A DNA stretch of 64,000 nt from Flavobacteriales bacterium (GTDB taxonomy: Bacteria; Bacteroidota; Bacteroidia; Flavobacteriales_F; PHOS-HE28), in the NCBI GenBank assembly GCA_016710015.1, contig JADJLR010000003.1, forward strand, positions 1 to 64,000, in the 5' to 3' direction. Shown here piece after piece: positions 62,534 to 64,000 of the stretch. The notes below the pieces were generated by a model. It searched no databases and was not told where the DNA came from. It saw nothing but the letters and a program-made list of their open reading frames with translations. The position numbers and the translations under genes were made by a program. Position 1 is the stretch's first letter. Each line of letters starts with the position of its first letter.

Positions 62534-63736
62534 ATGGAGTACATCGCGTTGGCCATACCCCTATTCTTCCTGCTGATCGGGTTGGAGTTGGCCTGGAGCG
62601 CTTGGAAAGGCCGAAAGGTCTATCGGTTCAACGACGGGATCGCGAACCTGGGTTGTGGCATCGGCTCGCAAGTGGTCGGTGCGTTCACGAAAACGGTGGT
62701 GTTCGCGGTCTATCTCTACCTGTATGACAATTGGCGGCTGTTCACGCTGGAGAACAGTATGCTCACGTGGCTCATCACTTTCTTGTTGGTGGATCTGCTG
62801 TATTATTGGTTCCACCGACTGAGCCATGAGGTGAATTTCTTGTGGGCGGCACACATCGTACACCACCAAAGCGAAGAGTACAATTTGAGCGTTGCCTTGC
62901 GCCAAAGTTGGTGGCAGGGGCTGTTCAGCTTTTGGTTCTATACACCCATCGCACTCTTAGGCGTCCATCCGCTCACGATCCTCACGGTGGGTGCGTTCGT
63001 TACCCTCTACCAGTTCTGGATCCATACCAAAGCGATCAAGGACCTGGGGTGGTTGGAATGGATCCTGAATACGCCGAGCCACCACCGCGTCCATCACGGC
63101 AGCGATCCGAAGTACATCGACCGGAACCATGCAGGAACGCTCATCATCTGGGACAAGCTGTTCGGCACATTCCAGCGGGAGGAAGAGGAACCGATCTACG
63201 GCATCACGACACCCCTGCGCACCTGGGACCCGGTGTGGGCGAACTTCCACTACTGGGCCGAATTGATCGCCTTGGCCCGCCGCTGTGGCGATTGGCGAGA
63301 CAAGCTGAGGGTCTTCGTGCAACGGCCGGGATGGCGACCTCAGGAATTGGGAGGCTTCGAGGGTCCGACGCGAAAGGATCGTACGCGATACAAGAAGTTC
63401 GATACCGAGGTCCCACGTCGTTGGATGTACTTTGCAGCGTTCCAGTTCGTGGTGTTGGTGGGTGTCACCGCATGGTTCCTGTTCCAGCAGGACACTATCC
63501 CGGAAATGTGGCAATGGGTGCTGGGTGCCACGATCCTGTGGTGGGTGATGGAATTGGGCATGCTCCTCGATGGCAGGCGCTTGGCCTTTCTTTCCGTGCC
63601 CTTGCGCTCTGCCTTGTTGGCCGTTGTGGCGTGGATGGTGCTGCCCACACCAATTGCACTGACCCTGACCGCTCTATTGCTCGTCGCGGCACTGCCTGCA
63701 GCACCTTTGGGTTTGAAGAATGCCGTTCGAGAGTAA
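62534..63736 (+). CDS. sterol desaturase / fatty acid hydroxylase family membrane protein
   Basis: The 400-residue membrane enzyme has the di-iron His clusters HRLSH (94-98), HIVHH (107-111) and HHRVHH (183-188) in the order and spacing of the family. Helices lie around them (IALAIPLFFLLIGLELAW, LITFLLVDLLYYW), with an extra C-terminal membrane part of about 100 residues. Likely substrates are lipids (sterol, fatty acid or glyceryl ether), not determinable here. The ATG at 62534 begins the first helix; a longer frame antisense to pheT is not real. Confidence 0.9.
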   Translation: MEYIALAIPLFFLLIGLELAWSAWKGRKVYRFNDGIANLGCGIGSQVVGAFTKTVVFAVYLYLYDNWRLFTLENSMLTWLITFLLVDLLYYWFHRLSHEVNFLWAAHIVHHQSEEYNLSVALRQSWWQGLFSFWFYTPIALLGVHPLTILTVGAFVTLYQFWIHTKAIKDLGWLEWILNTPSHHRVHHGSDPKYIDRNHAGTLIIWDKLFGTFQREEEEPIYGITTPLRTWDPVWANFHYWAELIALARRCGDWRDKLRVFVQRPGWRPQELGGFEGPTRKDRTRYKKFDTEVPRRWMYFAAFQFVVLVGVTAWFLFQQDTIPEMWQWVLGATILWWVMELGMLLDGRRLAFLSVPLRSALLAVVAWMVLPTPIALTLTALLLVAALPAAPLGLKNAVRE

Positions 63737-63866
63737 GGTCATCTGAAGATTCAAGGATCGTCTGCCGATCATCGGGCTGCGGTCATCGCAAGCACAGCAC
63801 CATCTGACGAAGAATGATCCGCAGCCGCGCTTGGCCGTGCCTCCTGCCTATTTTCGCGTCCTATCC

Positions 63867-64000
63867 ATGGACATCCGCAGGAATACTCCGTTGAATCTCG
63901 GGCTTTACGGCCTGGCCACCTTGGGCACCATTGCTGGCGAAGTCACCGGTTCACATGTCGTCACCTACGTATGCAAGCCATTGATGCTGGTGATCCTGTC
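63867..64000 (+). CDS. YhhN family membrane protein (partial, runs off the right edge)
   Basis: Only the first 44 codons are present: MDIRRNTPLNLGLYGLAT, then GTIAGEVTGSHVVTYVCKPLMLVIL. The pattern of a helix, then (T/C)KPL(L/M), matches the start of YhhN/TMEM86-type proteins (lysoplasmalogenase in animals). The reading frame is open to the end. A fuller sequence is needed for certainty. Confidence 0.6.
   Translation, partial: MDIRRNTPLNLGLYGLATLGTIAGEVTGSHVVTYVCKPLMLVIL

Overview
The window looks like a chromosomal segment of a fairly GC-rich Bacteroidota, probably in or near Flavobacteriales. The evidence is ten secreted proteins with type IX secretion (T9SS) C-terminal sorting domains, the T9SS regulator PorX, a fused LpxC-FabZ enzyme, a DUF2911 protein, a DUF5522 protein, and promoter-like boxes of the Bacteroidota TAnnTTTG type a short distance upstream of several starts. 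I see no rRNA or tRNA gene.

Layout. 1-630: right end of a CRISPR array (9 repeats of 36 bp in view, no cas genes here) followed by a hairpin and a terminator-like tail. 0.67-7.4 kb: fhs, a 57-bp minisatellite, a GxxExxY gene with duplicated flanks, aroA, aroB and a divergent proline dehydrogenase. 7.5-12.6 kb: secreted proteins, including a peptidase-S74 adhesin-like gene split by a one-base frameshift. 12.6-16.6 kb: a four-helix-bundle gene, ald and tsaE, interspersed with tandem CATGNNNN octamer repeats. 16.6-37.8 kb: porX, an HD phosphohydrolase, then a lipid A block (lpxD, lpxC-fabZ, lpxA), an ABC ATPase, efp, a second lpxD-like gene and a SpoIIE-type phosphatase. This block is interrupted by T9SS cargo, a sulfatase, a Cys/His-rich membrane protein, a broken vapBC-like pair and a duplicated tail of the ABC gene. 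37.9-44.9 kb: surface polysaccharide genes (ligase, two Wzz-like proteins, flippase, glycosyltransferase) and rnhB. 45-51.6 kb: a large anchored protein of unknown role, a TrkH/TrkA potassium system, a glucosaminidase-LysM protein and DUF5522. 51.7-64 kb: T9SS cargo, hutU, a PKD protein, an ECF sigma factor with a membrane-anchored beta-barrel partner, a lipoprotein-type pyrophosphatase, pheT, a sterol-desaturase-like hydroxylase and the start of a YhhN-like protein.

How it fits together. Much of the window builds or decorates the cell envelope: lipid A, O-antigen-like polysaccharide, T9SS cargo and their regulator, wall hydrolysis and K+ uptake. The unusual content lies between the genes: a CRISPR array end, a 57-bp satellite, a dispersed inverted CATG-octamer family, duplicated gene ends, and two one-base frameshifts that could be real or assembly errors.

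All calls rest on reading the sequence and on remembered family motifs. No database search was run.
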